In this document: positions 36,401-48,285 of the stretch, one piece after another
Layout of the letters: every line of letters begins with the position of its first letter
Numbering within the stretch: position 1 is the stretch's first letter
Origin: Pholis gunnellus
Taxonomy: Eukaryota; Chordata; Actinopteri; Perciformes; Pholidae
DNA length: 64,000 nucleotides
Direction of reading: 5' to 3'
Assembly (NCBI GenBank): GCA_910591455.2
Contig: OU342824.1
Location: 1,211,001 to 1,275,000, forward strand
Notes under the pieces: generated by a model
Seen by the model: the letters and a program-made list of their open reading frames with translations, nothing else
The model's database searches: none
Told to the model about the DNA's origin: nothing
Position numbers and translations under genes: made by a program

Positions 36401-36620
36401 ACTTTTTTATTAATTAATACAAGCAGTCAGATAAATCTGAACAGTCTTTTATATTTAGAAAGTGCTCAGAATACAACAGTCTATAATATAACAAGCTAAA
36501 TCTTTTCAATACCAAAATCAGTGTGAGCCATACATTATGAAAACAAAACATGAATCCTTCCTCAGTGCATTAAAAATATGCTGTAATCTATACAAAGAAG
36601 TTTTGAAATAGGAGCTCTAA
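33477..36620. other. No gene seen; simple repeats
   Basis: (GT)n at 34095-34119 and (AC)n at 34436-34460. Frames up to 99 codons cross these or lack motifs. 35780-36010 is less repetitive, but no exon is recognised. Confidence 0.5.
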
Positions 36621-37315
36621 TGCTGCGTTCACACCAAACGCGTGCGAGTAGATTGACATTTTTCAACTCCGGCGAAAAAATGGCCTGACGCTGCGGTGCG
36701 ATAGCCTATCAGCGTTGAGACGCTCCCCTTGTCATCACTGACGTCCTGCCGTTGTTGGATTAGGAAACAAATGCTGTAGCCGTCTGTGTTCACCCAGAGC
36801 TCTACGATCCCTCATATCAGTAGAGACCGGACCAAACTATGTGTATACATGTGTGTGTGTAAACCATATGGTACAAACAATGGAAAAGACGCTGCCGTAT
36901 TTACGTATATATGACGTTATCGTGAGTGTTGATAGCTTAGCACCGATCGATCTGAGCTCTATTGAGAAAACAAGCATTTTAAAAGTTATAAATCGGCATC
37001 ATTACGTAGTTATTTCAACATCTCTTTTTGTCCGTTTATTACAGTTAAATCACAGCAAAAGCTGTAGTAAACCAGCCAACATGTGGTTTGCTAGACACAG
37101 TGAATACACCTTGATAAAATCCACAGAGCTCCTCCAGACTATGTTATGAACCCAGACAAGACGGCGTTTAGTTTCCCGGGATATTTGGGACTTCCACAAC
37201 AAGTACTAAGCAAAAATAGTGGTTAGGCCACGCCCCCTCTCCAGCTCGTCAGGCGCGATTCATGCAAATGACCACAACTGGTCCCCGTCGAGTAACATTT
37301 GGTGTGAACGCAGCA
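36621..37315. mobile_element. PIF/Harbinger-type MITE, 695 bp, TAA target duplication
   Basis: The ends TGCTGCGTTCACACCAAA (36621) and TTTGGTGTGAACGCAGCA (ending 37315) are exact inverses, flanked by TAA at 36618-36620 and 37316-37318. A 3-bp duplication with such termini fits PIF/Harbinger. The inner part 36850-37150 matches 15700-16022 of the hAT element, so this MITE carries hAT-derived DNA. No transposase is encoded. Confidence 0.85.
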
Positions 37316-37318
37316 TAA

Positions 37319-38390
37319 GACAGGGCTCTTCCCATAATGCCTTTTGGCATTTTACACTACATGAATTAGCTTCAAGGCTAAATTTAGTTGGACTTTAGTT
37401 AGTTAGTTAGTTTTCTTACTCATTGTTCTTAAAGTCCCTACATCTGAACACCACAGTTGAATTTCAGCCTACATGCATGTTTTTTCAGCCCAACGTTGTT
37501 GAAACAGAGCAGATAATATTGGTAGCAAGAGCTACAATCTAGCAGACTGACGAGTGTTTGAATGCCATCTTTTAGCTCTGTGTGTATGCGAGTGCTCCAC
37601 CCTCTGTAAAAAACACAGAGATCAGAGGAGAGAGAGAGGAAAAACTAGCGCCGCAGTTGATGAAAAATGTAGTAAAGTCTCACACTGAGCTAAAAGGAAA
37701 CCAAACTCACGATTACGCTCTGTCGCTGCATTGATGCAGAATCGTTCACGTCCGTATCATAACGGATCCAGACATTTCCACACCTCTACTGCATTTATAT
37801 GGCGATGTTAGCGACCACCCAAAACGCTTTACAACACAAGTCAGCATTCACCCATTCACCCATACTCAGAGGCTAGTGTACAAGGTGCCACCTGCTCATT
37901 AGGAGCGTTAAACATTCATACGAACATAGCCAACGGGGTTAGTTAAGCGATACATGTCGGTATCCACAGTATAACAATGAAACCCCGTCGGAATGGGAGC
38001 CACTGTATTTCACTATAACGTTACAAGACACATACAATATGTAGAATGACCCTGTCAATCACTACGTCCATTTCTTCATTGTTTTGTGGATAGAACATTA
38101 CTGATATTTCATTCCTCCTGTGGCTTAGTGTTCGCTAATGAGTATTTTCACAATACAATCGTCACTGTATAATCGTCACAAAAGAAAAACATTTGTTTTT
38201 GTCAAAATGCGTGGGTGGTGTCTGGGCAAGCCTCGCGAAAAAGCGTTGATAAAAAGGTTTGGAAGTGTTCGAAGATACGCCCCCAGGTAACCAGTTGTTT
38301 CAGTTCACCTTAAACCAAAACGTTTCCTGGGTATTGACAAGGTGTGACTTAATAAATAAATAAATGAATATCTTTGAAACAATCTAGTGG
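37319..38390. repeat. Mixed repeat-derived DNA, no gene seen
   Basis: 37795-37930 contains CGCTTTACAACACAAGTCAG, then CATTCACCCATTCACCCA and AAGGTGCCACCTGCTCATTAGG, which I recognise as a widely dispersed fish repeat of unclear class. The rest has only short frames. Confidence 0.4.
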
Positions 38391-38475
38391 AGGTGGCGGA
38401 GTGCGTAGCGCCACCGCCATCGGGAGTTTTATTATTTTGCTGGACAGGGTTCGAAACCAGGTTGTTGCGATCTTT
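38391..38475 (+). repeat. tRNA-like SINE head (pol III A and B boxes)
   Basis: TGGCGGAGTGCG at 38394-38405 resembles an A box and GGTTCGAAACC at 38448-38458 closely matches a B box, about 50 bp apart as in tRNA-derived SINEs. The segment does not fold as a clean tRNA that I can verify, so I call it a SINE remnant and not a tRNA gene. Confidence 0.45.
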
Positions 38476-38835
38476 CCATAAATATATTTTCTTCAATGTA
38501 TTTCTTCATACGTGGCTGTGATGTAGTGCTCACTTATACAATCGTAATCCCCTCAATTGATATAAGATGTGGTATATAGATCTCCAGCAATATGTTTGTG
38601 AATGTGTGACGAATCAGGCGACAGAGGCAGAAAACAGTTGCTGCTTTTAAGCGAACACAACACACGCACGGAAGGGAAACCAGTAGGTTCAAAAACCAGT
38701 AGGCACGTAACACCTGAACCGATTGAAATACTTTTTTTACAATACTCTGATGACTCCGTCCTGGCAGCAGGTAACGATAGCTACCGATTGTATAGCTAAA
38801 GCAGCTAGCTAGCCATCAACCTTTTAACAGAGAAA

Positions 38836-39675
38836 ATGCCGAAAGGTAAACGGTCAAAAGTGTGGCTGTTTTTATTTTGAAAGTCCGTTGCTCACTGGCA
38901 GCGGTGGAGGAATGGAGACTACTGGACATCGCTGCGGTAAAGTCAGCAGACACTCAGGTCTCCGTTGTCAACTCAGCACACACTTACATGTTAGTGACCT
39001 ATATGCTGAAATTCACGGTAAACGCATTCAAACGGCACAGATCGGGAGCGAGCGAAGGACTTTGGAAGTTAGCAGAAAGATTTAACGTGAGACAACATCC
39101 GTTTCTTCAGAGGAACATCCGGTTTCCAGAATAAGATGCCAACAAAGTATGAATTAAATTCACATTAAGTATAAAACATGCTACCTGCATCTCGTGAGTT
39201 AAAGGGAAAATACACCTACATTGTGCGTAAGTGTGTCTTTATTCTTTGATCGCTGGGTAACCATCATCACCTCTGAGTTACAGCATTATATTGATGAACA
39301 GTAGAGCTGCATTCACATGCTCTGACTGTCATGAAAACACAAGACACATTTAGATGAAACGTGCTGAAACATGTTATTCATGTTGCACAGCAGTGGAACG
39401 TTTCACATGACGTCACACACTGAGCACAGATAGTGAAGAGATAGAACTGCTACTGTGTAAAGGGAATACTGCTGTTAAAAAGAACCTTATTTGTTTTAAG
39501 TGTTTGCAAACCAAATGTTATTGCCCTTTTGTTCATATAGCAGTACTTTTAAAATAAAAGTGCACAATACACTACCTTTGAATTAATTATTGAACTTTGC
39601 CATAACAATGCAATTAATCGCAAAAAATCCATGCGATTAATCGCGATTAAAAATTGTAATCGTTGTCCAGCACTA
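38836..39675 (+). mobile_element. hAT deletion derivative with a possible BED-finger transposase start
   Basis: The right end reads, inverted, TAGTGCTGGACAACGATTAC with ATTAATCGCGATTAATCGCA internally (about 39608-39675), a common fish hAT terminus. At 38836 an ATG opens MPKGKRSKVWLF, which resembles the start of a BED-type zinc-finger hAT transposase (the KVW words) and then stops. The left terminus was not found; it may lie anywhere upstream to about 37.4 kb or be lost. Confidence 0.45.
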
Positions 39676-39732
39676 ATATGCATAGTATACTTTAAACAGT
39701 TAAATATATTGTTCAATTTGAAGAAAAAAATG

Positions 39733-39834
39733 TGCCTTGGCAATAAAAAAAGTATCGGTTTAGGCACCGGTATCGTTTTAAAAGTATCGTTTTAGCACCG
39801 GTATCGGAAAAAACCCAAACGATACCCATCCCTA
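39733..39834 (-). mobile_element. hAT-like transposon end
   Basis: Reading inverted from 39834, TAGGGATGGGTATCGTTTGG is followed by repeated GATACCGGTGC and ACGATAC words. This is a typical fish hAT terminus. No partner end is visible in the window. Confidence 0.5.
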
Positions 39835-42800
39835 GTTACCACTGTAACTTCTTTATCACCAAAACGTTATCCAACCCCTCCATGTCACCACAGATTTAGA
39901 AAATTCCTGTCATCAGAATTTGCATATCACTGCATACTTCCACAATAACTCCCCACAATGTGCATACATGTTAACTCGTTTAGGAATGGTTTTCCATGTA
40001 AGAAATAATTTGCATAGAACTGCCCATGTCACAAATTAGGATGACTATGTGATAGTATGAAAGCTCTCTATATGATATTGATGCATTGCCAACTCCTATA
40101 TGAACGTTTGCATCAAACCTAATGTCACAATAGATTAGCATTAACATCCCACATCACCAAACTCCGTGCAATTTTCATTAAAACCATTGACGTGTAATTT
40201 GCAAATGTTTGCATTTAAAGTGCTATGTTGTCTATATTTGCATATTTCTTTTACCAACCATGCATAAAAATAACTGTCACAAAGAATTAACTTTTTTAAA
40301 TGACCATGTCACCAAAAGAGTTTCAATAAAACTCCCTATGTTAAAAGGATTACCATAAAAAGCTTTGTCATCCTGCAAGAATCATCTAAAATCCTCACAC
40401 CTGTACATCAAATCCAGGGCCAATGTTTGGATCTGATTTTCCATTTACCAAACTGTTTTCTAGAAATACAACTTGGATAGTATCCAAACAGTGACAGCTT
40501 ACTTTGGCATCAAAAATAAAATTTGGCATTGAAAACAAGACCTGAACTGAAAAGGGAAACATTGGCATTGAAACAGTTGTATTTGAAACAGTTGCATTGG
40601 CACTGAAACAAGTATTTTCAGTGACTGTTGTTATATTTTACGCTGACAGTGGTTTTCTGTTTCAACTGTCTGTCAGTGTTTTGGCGTGTACATGGTGGAG
40701 TTTGAGGGGAGGGGGCAAGAAGAGCATGATTATATTTACATCTAATCTGCATACTAAGGAGAAAACGTCACTCTACTCGACCTACAGTTCGCTCCAAAGC
40801 CTCTGGCATCACCACACAGCCAGCGTACGGTTCCTGGCATTGTTTTAATCCACTGAAGACATGTAGACTCATGAAGTTTTTATGAACGCTCAAATATGAG
40901 GAATTGTCATTATGTTCAAATGTAGGCTACTATGAGGTGACTTACAGTAACAGAATGTTGCACATTTTGAGTAAAAATCCATTGCACCGACTGTTTTTTT
41001 GGGGATCATATTAGGACTTATTTTTTTTCTCATATAATCCATAAAGGATCTCTACATGCATCAACAGATTAAACAGGTATTTTCTTGTTATGTTTATCCT
41101 CTCTTGGTGTTTGCTGTTTTCACATTTGCAACTCTGCACGTCTCAGATGAGATCATTACTTTCATCTTAGGAAAACTCTCCAGTGGATCACCAAGTTCTG
41201 TCTATGTCATGGTGATAATGGATGCTTACTAATCCCACCCAGTATCCTAATACACCCACATGTCCCTCTTTGTCTCTGTTGGTGACCAGTTCACTACCTC
41301 CATGCTGTCTTTTCCTCTTCATCCTCATCCCTCTTCAAGTTTTCTCCTGTGTCTCCTTATCCATCCATTTGTAACATCATGGAAATGCTTGCTTGCATAC
41401 AAAATGACAATACAATGTGTATTGTTTGCATTGGTGCTCCTTTATTATGGATCCACTCAGATGAGGTATGTACAGGACATAAACACTCTGGTATAATGTC
41501 TGTATCTACTGTCACTACCAAGAAGACACTGAATGGACTTTTATTCTCCTCACAACTTCTTTGCTGAGTGAGAATGTCACACTCAAAACGATGTGAACTG
41601 AAATGTGAATGTACTAATAAAACTAGCTCTGTTCTGTTCACGTGTTCCAGTGAGCCAACATGCACGATACCAGCAAACCAGAAAAATCAGAGACGCTAAC
41701 TGGAATTCTGTCATTAATCATTATTTACACCTGTGGTTTCCGTATTGGGACATTCAAAATACCTTCCATGAAAAAAGGTCTATTAAAGTTGTATTTAAAA
41801 AAGAATGACACTTTGATCCATGGTTTGATTTGCCTAACCTGAATCCTGTGTGGGTACAAAATGTGCCGTTTTTAGCTTTTGTGTCTTTTAAATAAATACA
41901 ATTTGATGCTGATTTATGATTCACTTCCTCCTCTGATGAGTCCTGTTACTTTTGCTGCTGCACTGACCTCCTTTCCCTACATGGCTGCATGAAGTTATCT
42001 GATCTTAGGACACATATGTGTTTTGGCAGTTTATAAGCATGTATACTTCCTTTAAAAATAAAATAAAAAGGTTGTTCTTCTTTACAAGGATAAGCTCATC
42101 CAAAAGACGGGAAAACAAAAAGGAGGGAGAGAGAACAGCAAAGAAGACAAAGCATGACTAAGAGATAGAGACGGAAGGCATGAAAGAGGACGGAATTAAA
42201 AGGGAGACAGAGGCAGACATGGAGAGAGGAGATGAAGGGGAAGCCAGAGCACTTCAAACAGCTCTCAGCTTGTTCCATGTGCAGTAATAATAAATGGAGC
42301 TTCATTATTTAGTTGTGTGTCTGTAGTGCTGCTGCCGCCAGTTGCATTGCAACCCCCCTGCCTATTTATCACTCCGTTATTCTCCTATTTACTAATCCAG
42401 GAGAGAGAAAACCTGTTTGAAGAGTATGTATGTGTGGGGGCATACACAATCCTGCCCGGTGCATGTGAGGATGCGCATATGTGTGTATGTTTGTAAGTCT
42501 ATTTTGCCAAGGGAGATGATTATCTATTTACAGATGCCACCCACAAAATCCCATGACCCTTTATTGTGGGGGCTGGCTGAGAGGTAAAGAGACAGAGAGA
42601 ACCAGAGAGAAAGATATCATCGGATATCATTGCTGTTCCTCATGCAAGACGCCGTTAACAGTGCCGTCTTGGAAGCCCCTCAAAGAAACAAGACCCCACT
42701 CTCTTCATGTCACCTTGCTCGGTGCTTAAAATGGAAAAAATAAATAAATCCAGGCTCCAGGATGTGAGTTTCTCTCTTGAGGCCAGGATAGGGTGCACTG

Positions 42801-42865
42801 CTCAAAGGCCGATGCCTGCTCCATTAGGAGGTACCAGGTCAGTGCACACCTTGGATCCATGACAC
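39835..42865. other. No gene seen
   Basis: AT-rich DNA. 39840-40340 has loosely repeated CATGTCACCA and TTTGCAT words that may be a very degenerate tandem repeat. Frames up to 102 codons lack recognisable domains. Confidence 0.5.
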
Positions 42866-42869
42866 TAAA

Positions 42870-43490
42870 ATATACAAGTCAAGGCAGAAAATCTTGGTGT
42901 AGTTATGGATTCTGATCTGAATTTCAACAGCCACATAAAACATTCCCAAAATCTGAATGTAAAAAAAAAAGAAGGATTTTTGTCAAAGGATATATCGTAT
43001 AAGTGGTCTATGAAGTACTAAATGGTCTTGGGTTTATTTACATATCTGATGTACTTATATGTTTTGAAGCATTCGGATCTCTCAGTTCATCTGGACAGGG
43101 TTACTCCGTGTTCCCACAATCAAACGCTTCTATGCTTTCCACTTGTGGAACAATCTTCTAATAAATTACACACATACATTATAGTGTGTAACTATTTATT
43201 TGCTTGCATTTTCTTTTCATTTGCTCATTTAAAGTGCAATTTATTTATGATCTTTAACTACCTATTTATTGTTTGAAATGTATTTTAATCCTGCATCTAA
43301 ATGTGGGCCTGTGTTTTCTATTTTATACCTAATTTAAACTACTAGTTTACTTTCAACTACTTCAATCTTGTATCTTGTGTTACCGGCCTGTAATTTTGCA
43401 CTTTTTTTTAAATCGTAAAACTACCCTGCAAAGCACAATGAATGGTGAATGAAATGTGCTGTACAATTAAAGTTGCCTTGCATACTTATT
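42870..43490 (+). pseudogene. L2-like LINE reverse-transcriptase 3' fragment
   Basis: The plus strand encodes ENLGVVMDSDLNFNSHIKH at about 42886-42945, then after a deletion LNGLGFIYISDVLICFEAF and GSLSSSGQGYSVFPQS-like blocks (about 43018-43125), and a degenerate LWNNLL segment. These are the last conserved blocks of L2-type reverse transcriptases. A 3' non-coding part follows, ending AAATGTGCTGTACAATTAAA then GTTGCCTTGC at about 43455-43482, the typical tail. Frameshifts and internal loss make it non-functional. Confidence 0.78.
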
Positions 43491-43549
43491 TGCTTGTTCG
43501 CGCTTTTTATACTTGTTTTTTTGAAGCAATTTTATTGTTTCCTTAAAGT

Positions 43550-43640
43550 CTTATTTTCAATACAGTTTTTTCCCCTGTAAAGCACTTTGAATTGCCTTAA
43601 GTCTGAATAGTGGCCATAAAAAAAACTGCCTTGCCTACCA
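43550..43640 (+). repeat. Second L2-like 3' tail fragment
   Basis: TGTAAAGCACTTTGAATTGC, then CTTAAGTCTGAATAG and ACTGCCTTGCCT, repeats the tail pattern seen just upstream. It is probably an independent short insertion or a tail duplication. Confidence 0.5.
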
Positions 43641-44099
43641 GCTCTTAACCTCCAGGGAGAGGAGGGTGTGAGGTGAGATTGATAGCCTGTAGAGGGAGCA
43701 CTCAGGTGGGCTGCAGAGTGTCTCACCTCAGCCTGTGTGGAGCTGAGGTGCTAACTGACTCTGATGGGCGACCTCTCGGGACTTTCTCGGCAGAAGAAAT
43801 TACTGCGTGAGGGTGTGTGTGTGCACACTTTCCATGTTTGCACAAAGCCGTCTGATATTCAAACTTAATACCCGTTTTGTTGTTAATCCATTATTGCATT
43901 GTACGTGGAAATTAACATCCAGTGCATTGCATTCTGGATACTTAAGGGGCCATCTCCCATTGCACTGGGTGCTTGCTTCTTCAATAGCATGAACACAGCC
44001 ACTGTAGTTTATTTAGTACGATGTACATCGTCCAGCAGTTGAAGATTAATCCGCTGATGAAAATAGCCCCAAACAAATGCACCATGTAACATAACACAT

Positions 44100-44460
44100 T
44101 TCTTACATTTGTAAAAAATGGAACTTATAGATTTCACCATGAGATGTCCCTGATTGATTACTAACATTAAGACAATTATTTCAATAATTTGTTTTAAATT
44201 ACATGTTTTCTTAAATGTTTAACTATGCAAATGAAGCGTCATCTTATTAAATAAGTGCTAATTTGCATATATTTCCTAAAGAGAGAAATCTAAACATTAG
44301 ATAAATCCAGATTAAAAATTCTCATTTCATTGAGGTAAGCGGTTAACGCAGAGATATCCCCATGAAACCATGAAACGTCCCCAGTTGATTTCTTACGTTA
44401 ACACCAGTGACTGTTTTCAATTAAAACGCTCTAAAACTGTTAATGAGTAATGTACCAATG
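44100..44460. repeat. Unclassified AT-rich dispersed repeat, degenerate copy
   Basis: Shares ATTTGCATATAT and CCATGAAACGTCCCCAG-type words with the clearer copies at 50505-51050 and 57990-58600 (the last-named word inverted). Assignment is by eye. Confidence 0.35.
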
Positions 44461-44535
44461 CATTTCTTCTTCTTCTTCATCAGTTCTTCCTTTTAGTTTC
44501 ACTTTCAGTCAAGTTCTAAAGAACAGGCCTAACCT

Positions 44536-44690
44536 AATTCAATGTACTTTACTTGAGTATTTCTATTTTATTCAACTTTGTACTTCCACTCCACTACATC
44601 TCAGAGGGAAATATTGTACTTTGTAGTCCACTACATTTGTCTGGCAGCTTTAGTTACTAGTTACTTTGCACATTATAATTTTTCAAACTC
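44536..44690. repeat. Dispersed repeat of the 6684-7465 type
   Basis: TACTTTACTTGAGTATTTCT, then CACTCCACTACATCTCAGAG and GCTTTAGTTACTAGTTACTT, is a fuller version of the repeat split at 6.7 and 7.4 kb. The transposon class is uncertain. Confidence 0.55.
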
Positions 44691-45127
44691 TTCCTAACTC
44701 CCCAAACTGAACAACAGAGTATAAAGGACTTAAAATAAACTCCACCTAAAACATCTGCAGCAGGAATAATGATCCAAACAAATATGTAATATCTATATAT
44801 AATAGTAAAACACTGGCAGGGATAATGTTTCTGTAAAATGAGTACTTTTATTACTATTGTTTTAGTCCAATGGCCTCATTTTCTGTTTGTCAGGTCAGTG
44901 AACGATGAACTGAAGTCAGGTTGAATGTGTGAGGTGAGATGTGAAGCTGACAGGTGATCGTCAGTGAGAGGGGATCTGGATCTGGATTGTAAACTTCATC
45001 ACAGAGAATGTTTGTTCACATGTAGGTCGATCCAAAGAGAAGCAACATCTTCTCAGCATGTTGCTTTAGCAGCTGGCTAGCAAAGCTTCAGATGTCCGTG
45101 CCGCTCTGCATCACCAACATATCCCAA

Positions 45128-45458
45128 GTATCCAAAATGACCTGGCCCAGCTCCGGCGTAAGCTCGGTATGCCGGAAGAAACACGTCGGGCCGAGTCTGA
45201 GACTCGGAATGAATGACACCGCGGAATCCAGCCAAATACACCGGCCCTATTCCGGCTGCCTGCACTGCCATTATTGGGCCATAATCAAAAAGTAACCGGG
45301 CCCAGCGTTGGCCCGAACTCTGCACGCCAGAAGAAAGAATTCGGGCCGAGTCTGGTTGCCGACTCGGCTGAGACTAGGGATGAATTACGCCCCAGAATCG
45401 GACCAAATACACTGGCTCGATTCCGGCTGCCAACACTGCCATTTTTAGCCACGTAAAT
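45128..45458. repeat. GC-rich tandem repeat, two ~165-bp units
   Basis: 45133-45290 and 45296-45455 share, in order, GGCCCAG, GCCGGAAGAAA/GCCAGAAGAAA, CGGGCCGAGTCTG, AATGAAT..CC, CCAAATACAC, GATTCCGGCTGCC and CACTGCCATT. GC content is far above the surroundings. Frames here have no known domain. Confidence 0.7.
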
Positions 45459-45654
45459 TGAGATAAAAAAAACTAAACAGCAGCAGTCGCTTCAAAATAA
45501 AAGCAATGCAGCTGTATTCCGTGCATGCTGTACAATTATTTAAGTTTTATTCCTAATTTCCCATTGATGTCCCGTGGGCCAGTCTGCGACAGCCAAAGGA
45601 CCGGGTATGGCCCGGGGGCCATACAATGCTCAGGTCTGGTTTAAGGAGAATTGT

Positions 45655-46025
45655 CAGAAAAGAGAAAATGTCCAGTGAGCAGTAGTTCTCTGGGCAAAAG
45701 TGCCTTGTTGATAGCAGAGGAGAATGACCAGACTAGTTAGAGCTGATAGAAAGGTAACAGTGACTAACAAAACCCCACTTGTTACAACCGAGGTATGCAG
45801 AGGAGCATCTCTGAACTCACAACATGTTAAACCTTGAAGCAGATGGGCTACAGTAGCAGAAAACCAGACTGGGCACAACTCCTGTCAGCTAAAAACAGGA
45901 AACTGATTCTACAATTGGCACAGGCTCTCCAGAACAGGACAACAGAATATTGGAAAAATGTTGCCTGTTCTGATGAGTCTCGATTTCTGCTGCAACATTT
46001 GGTTGGTAGAGTCACAATTTGACAG
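45655..46025 (+). pseudogene. Tc1-like transposase fragment
   Basis: Plus-strand 45834-46020 encodes KNRKLILQLAQALQNRTTEY then WKNVACSDESRFLLQ. The xSDESRF block with the first catalytic Asp is diagnostic of Tc1-like transposases, though the usual Trp before Ser is Cys here. The reading frame stops soon after, at GRVTI, and the N-terminal part upstream is interrupted by stops. The family differs from the copy at 140-2000. Confidence 0.72.
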
Positions 46026-46406
46026 TGTTTTGCATTACACAACACACTGGCATCACTCCATTTTCCTGGAGAGTGAAAAACACAGACCAACCAGTACCTT
46101 TTACCCTCTCACCTGCTGTCTGTGGCCAATCAGGGAGCCACTTTAACCCAGGTGACTTCAAGAGGCATAATCAAACCATTTTTATTGTTTGTGAAATAGA
46201 AAAACAAGTAAACATTTTCTTCTTTAGAATCAGACAGATGGCACGGTAGGTTAAAGGTGCATTTACATGCTCCTAGGATGATCCCGTTTACGGAGTTGGG
46301 ATGCTGTGACTTCGGTGAATTTATGAGCTTAAAGTACGATGGAGTGTCGTATAATATGCTTGGAGCATTAAGATAACGCGTTGATAGTGTTACGTAGTGC
46401 GCCGAC

Positions 46407-47991
46407 CAGTGGCGGGCCGTCAGGGCCTGCAAAGCCTTCTCTGCTGGCCTAAACAGAATCACAAAGTTATAACTATTTTATAATTTAATAATTTTTCTTA
46501 AATACACTACATGTATCATAATTCATAAAAATATTTTTCTCATTATCTTATTTTCTCATTGCACAGCTACTGTGCTCCTCAGTTGCTCTGCTTCCAGTGC
46601 AGCTTGTTTTAAGTAGAGCTTTTATCCAATCAGATTTCACCTCTGTGTCTCTAGGTAGAAGAGAGGCCCGAGGCCTGAAGACTCACAAGTGCCTCCATGT
46701 GCAGTCTAAGTGAATGGGGACGATATTGTTGATTGTCATATTCTTCAACCAATCAGATCTTTAGTTTGACATGTTGGGCGTATTCTTTGACGTGCCAGAG
46801 CCTGCTAGCTGGCCTACAAGTACGTCAGCATTACGTGCAGCTCAGTTTCCAGGTGCAGCTCTGCAGCTCTTTGTCAACAAAGAAAGGAGCATGGAGTTTT
46901 CTTTAATTAAGTGAACAGCATTTGGTAAGTGTTGAGGCTGAAGCTTCTGGAGGAATCGCAAGGCCGCTGCTGTGTTTACTTCTTTCTGCGCAGGCGCATC
47001 ATAAAGTAACTCGATCCGGTCCAAATTCAAAACAGTATTTAATTAAACAATGACGACTGTAAACTGATGATGACAATTACAATCTATAATACACTATCGA
47101 TAGTATGCATCTCGAGAGCAGAGACCACGTGCAACTCCACTCACAGGCCCGACCAAGTCGGATCCTGCAAAGCGAACTACCATGGCCTGGCGCACGTCCT
47201 CGCAAACAGTCCTTTTATGTCCTTTGATGGTCGTAAAGTGTCCGAAATCTGTCGTAAAACACAAAGGCCGTCTTCTGGGGTCAGTGATTGGCTTCCAATC
47301 GCTCTGACGCCTCCTTCATCGATCCACTGCTCATCTCAATGGCTGGATTCCTTGTGACATCACCTCTGACATCACCTCTGACCTGCCCTCTGTCCTGCGG
47401 CCGCATGGTGTTACCCAGGAGTCCTCTCTGTTTTATGGCCGTCTGCTTCACTTCAGTTGTCTCCGGTTCTCCTCCTCCTTCCTTGGCCATTTGTCCAGCA
47501 CCTCTGTGTCCCCTTTGATGTCTCTGCCTCATGGCTCAGAACCCCCTAACCTATGTGACTGTACTTTGGTTCAACACTTCCAATGATTATGTTAAAGACT
47601 CCTACAAGTAAACTTATTGCAAACATATAATATCTTCTATAAGTAAACATCCTGTAAACTTATATTACATTCCATAAGTAAATATATTGTGACTCTTAAC
47701 ATAATTTACATTCTCATCATTGTGACAATTTCATTCACCACTAGGGGTGCTATAAATTCTACTAAATAATGCTTCTAATTCTTAAATTCTCCACAAATGT
47801 CAACTGAGTTTGTTTTTTTACATCTAATATCTGAATGGCCCTCGAGTGTGTAGCAGAATGCGTGTTCCGCTGCAGGTCTGCTGGATTGATTTGTCATGCT
47901 TTGTTGTCATATAAATATATGTGACTGGTTCTTTTGAGTTTGTTGTTGTCATTGTGTTAATTGTATAGATAAAATGAACGGCCCGCCACTT
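46407..47991 (+). mobile_element. hAT transposon, 1585 bp, perfect 8-bp duplication (family B, copy 2)
   Basis: The left end CAGTGGCGGGCCGT and right end ACGGCCCGCCACTT are inverted with one mismatch, flanked by GCGCCGAC at 46399-46406 and 47992-47999. The left 500 bp is collinear with the copies at 62581 and (inverted) 4700-5820. A C-terminal transposase relic, NKERSMEFSLIK then stop, lies at about 46872-46912. Compared with the other copies, about 46931-47803 is extra DNA. Confidence 0.92.
46931..47803. mobile_element. Extra ~870-bp segment inside hAT copy 2, LTR-like but unclassified
   Basis: In the family copy at 62581 the sequence passes directly from CTCTGGTAAG to GTTTGTTTTTACATCT, whereas here these words are about 870 bp apart. 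The extra part is moderately GC-rich at 47120-47530 (CATCACCTCTGACATCACCT) and AT-rich to the right, and has no coding domain. It could be a solo LTR or another non-autonomous insertion. The edges are not exact and no target duplication was confirmed. Confidence 0.5.
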
Positions 47992-48285
47992 GCGCCGACG
48001 GCACTGATCGAACGAGCAATGAGAGATTGAATCGAATTTGAGTCGAGATGGATGGCACGGCAGGTTGATGGTGCATTTACATGCTCCTAGGACGATCCTG
48101 TTTCTGGAGTTGGGATGTCATTGACTCCGATGAATTTATGAATTTAAAGTTGTATATCTGCTGACGACGTACTACGAAGGAGTGTCGTATAATATGCTCA
48201 GAGCATTAGGTTTGACGCGTTGGTAGTGTTAAGTTGTGCAGCGAAAGCGCTGATTGAACGAGCGAGCACAGATAGCTGTCAATCG

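Larger units (their letters stand above)
46238..48285. repeat. Tandem duplication (~221-bp period) with first unit split by a hAT element
   Basis: Unit 1 is 46238-46406 continued at 48000-48045, and unit 2 is 48052-48285. Shared words in order include ATGGCACGG, GTGCATTTACATGCTCCTAG, GGAGTTGGGATG, GAGTGTCGTATAATATGCT, GAGCATTA and GAACGAGC. Unit 2 has an extra ~27-bp stretch around 48150-48175. Confidence 0.8.

Noticed and set aside
38391..38475. Functional tRNA gene
   Set aside because: A- and B-box-like words are present, but I could not assemble a cloverleaf with a proper acceptor stem; a SINE head is more likely.
46931..47803. Confident solo LTR
   Set aside because: No defensible TG...CA ends with matching short target duplication could be fixed, so it is left as unclassified insertion.
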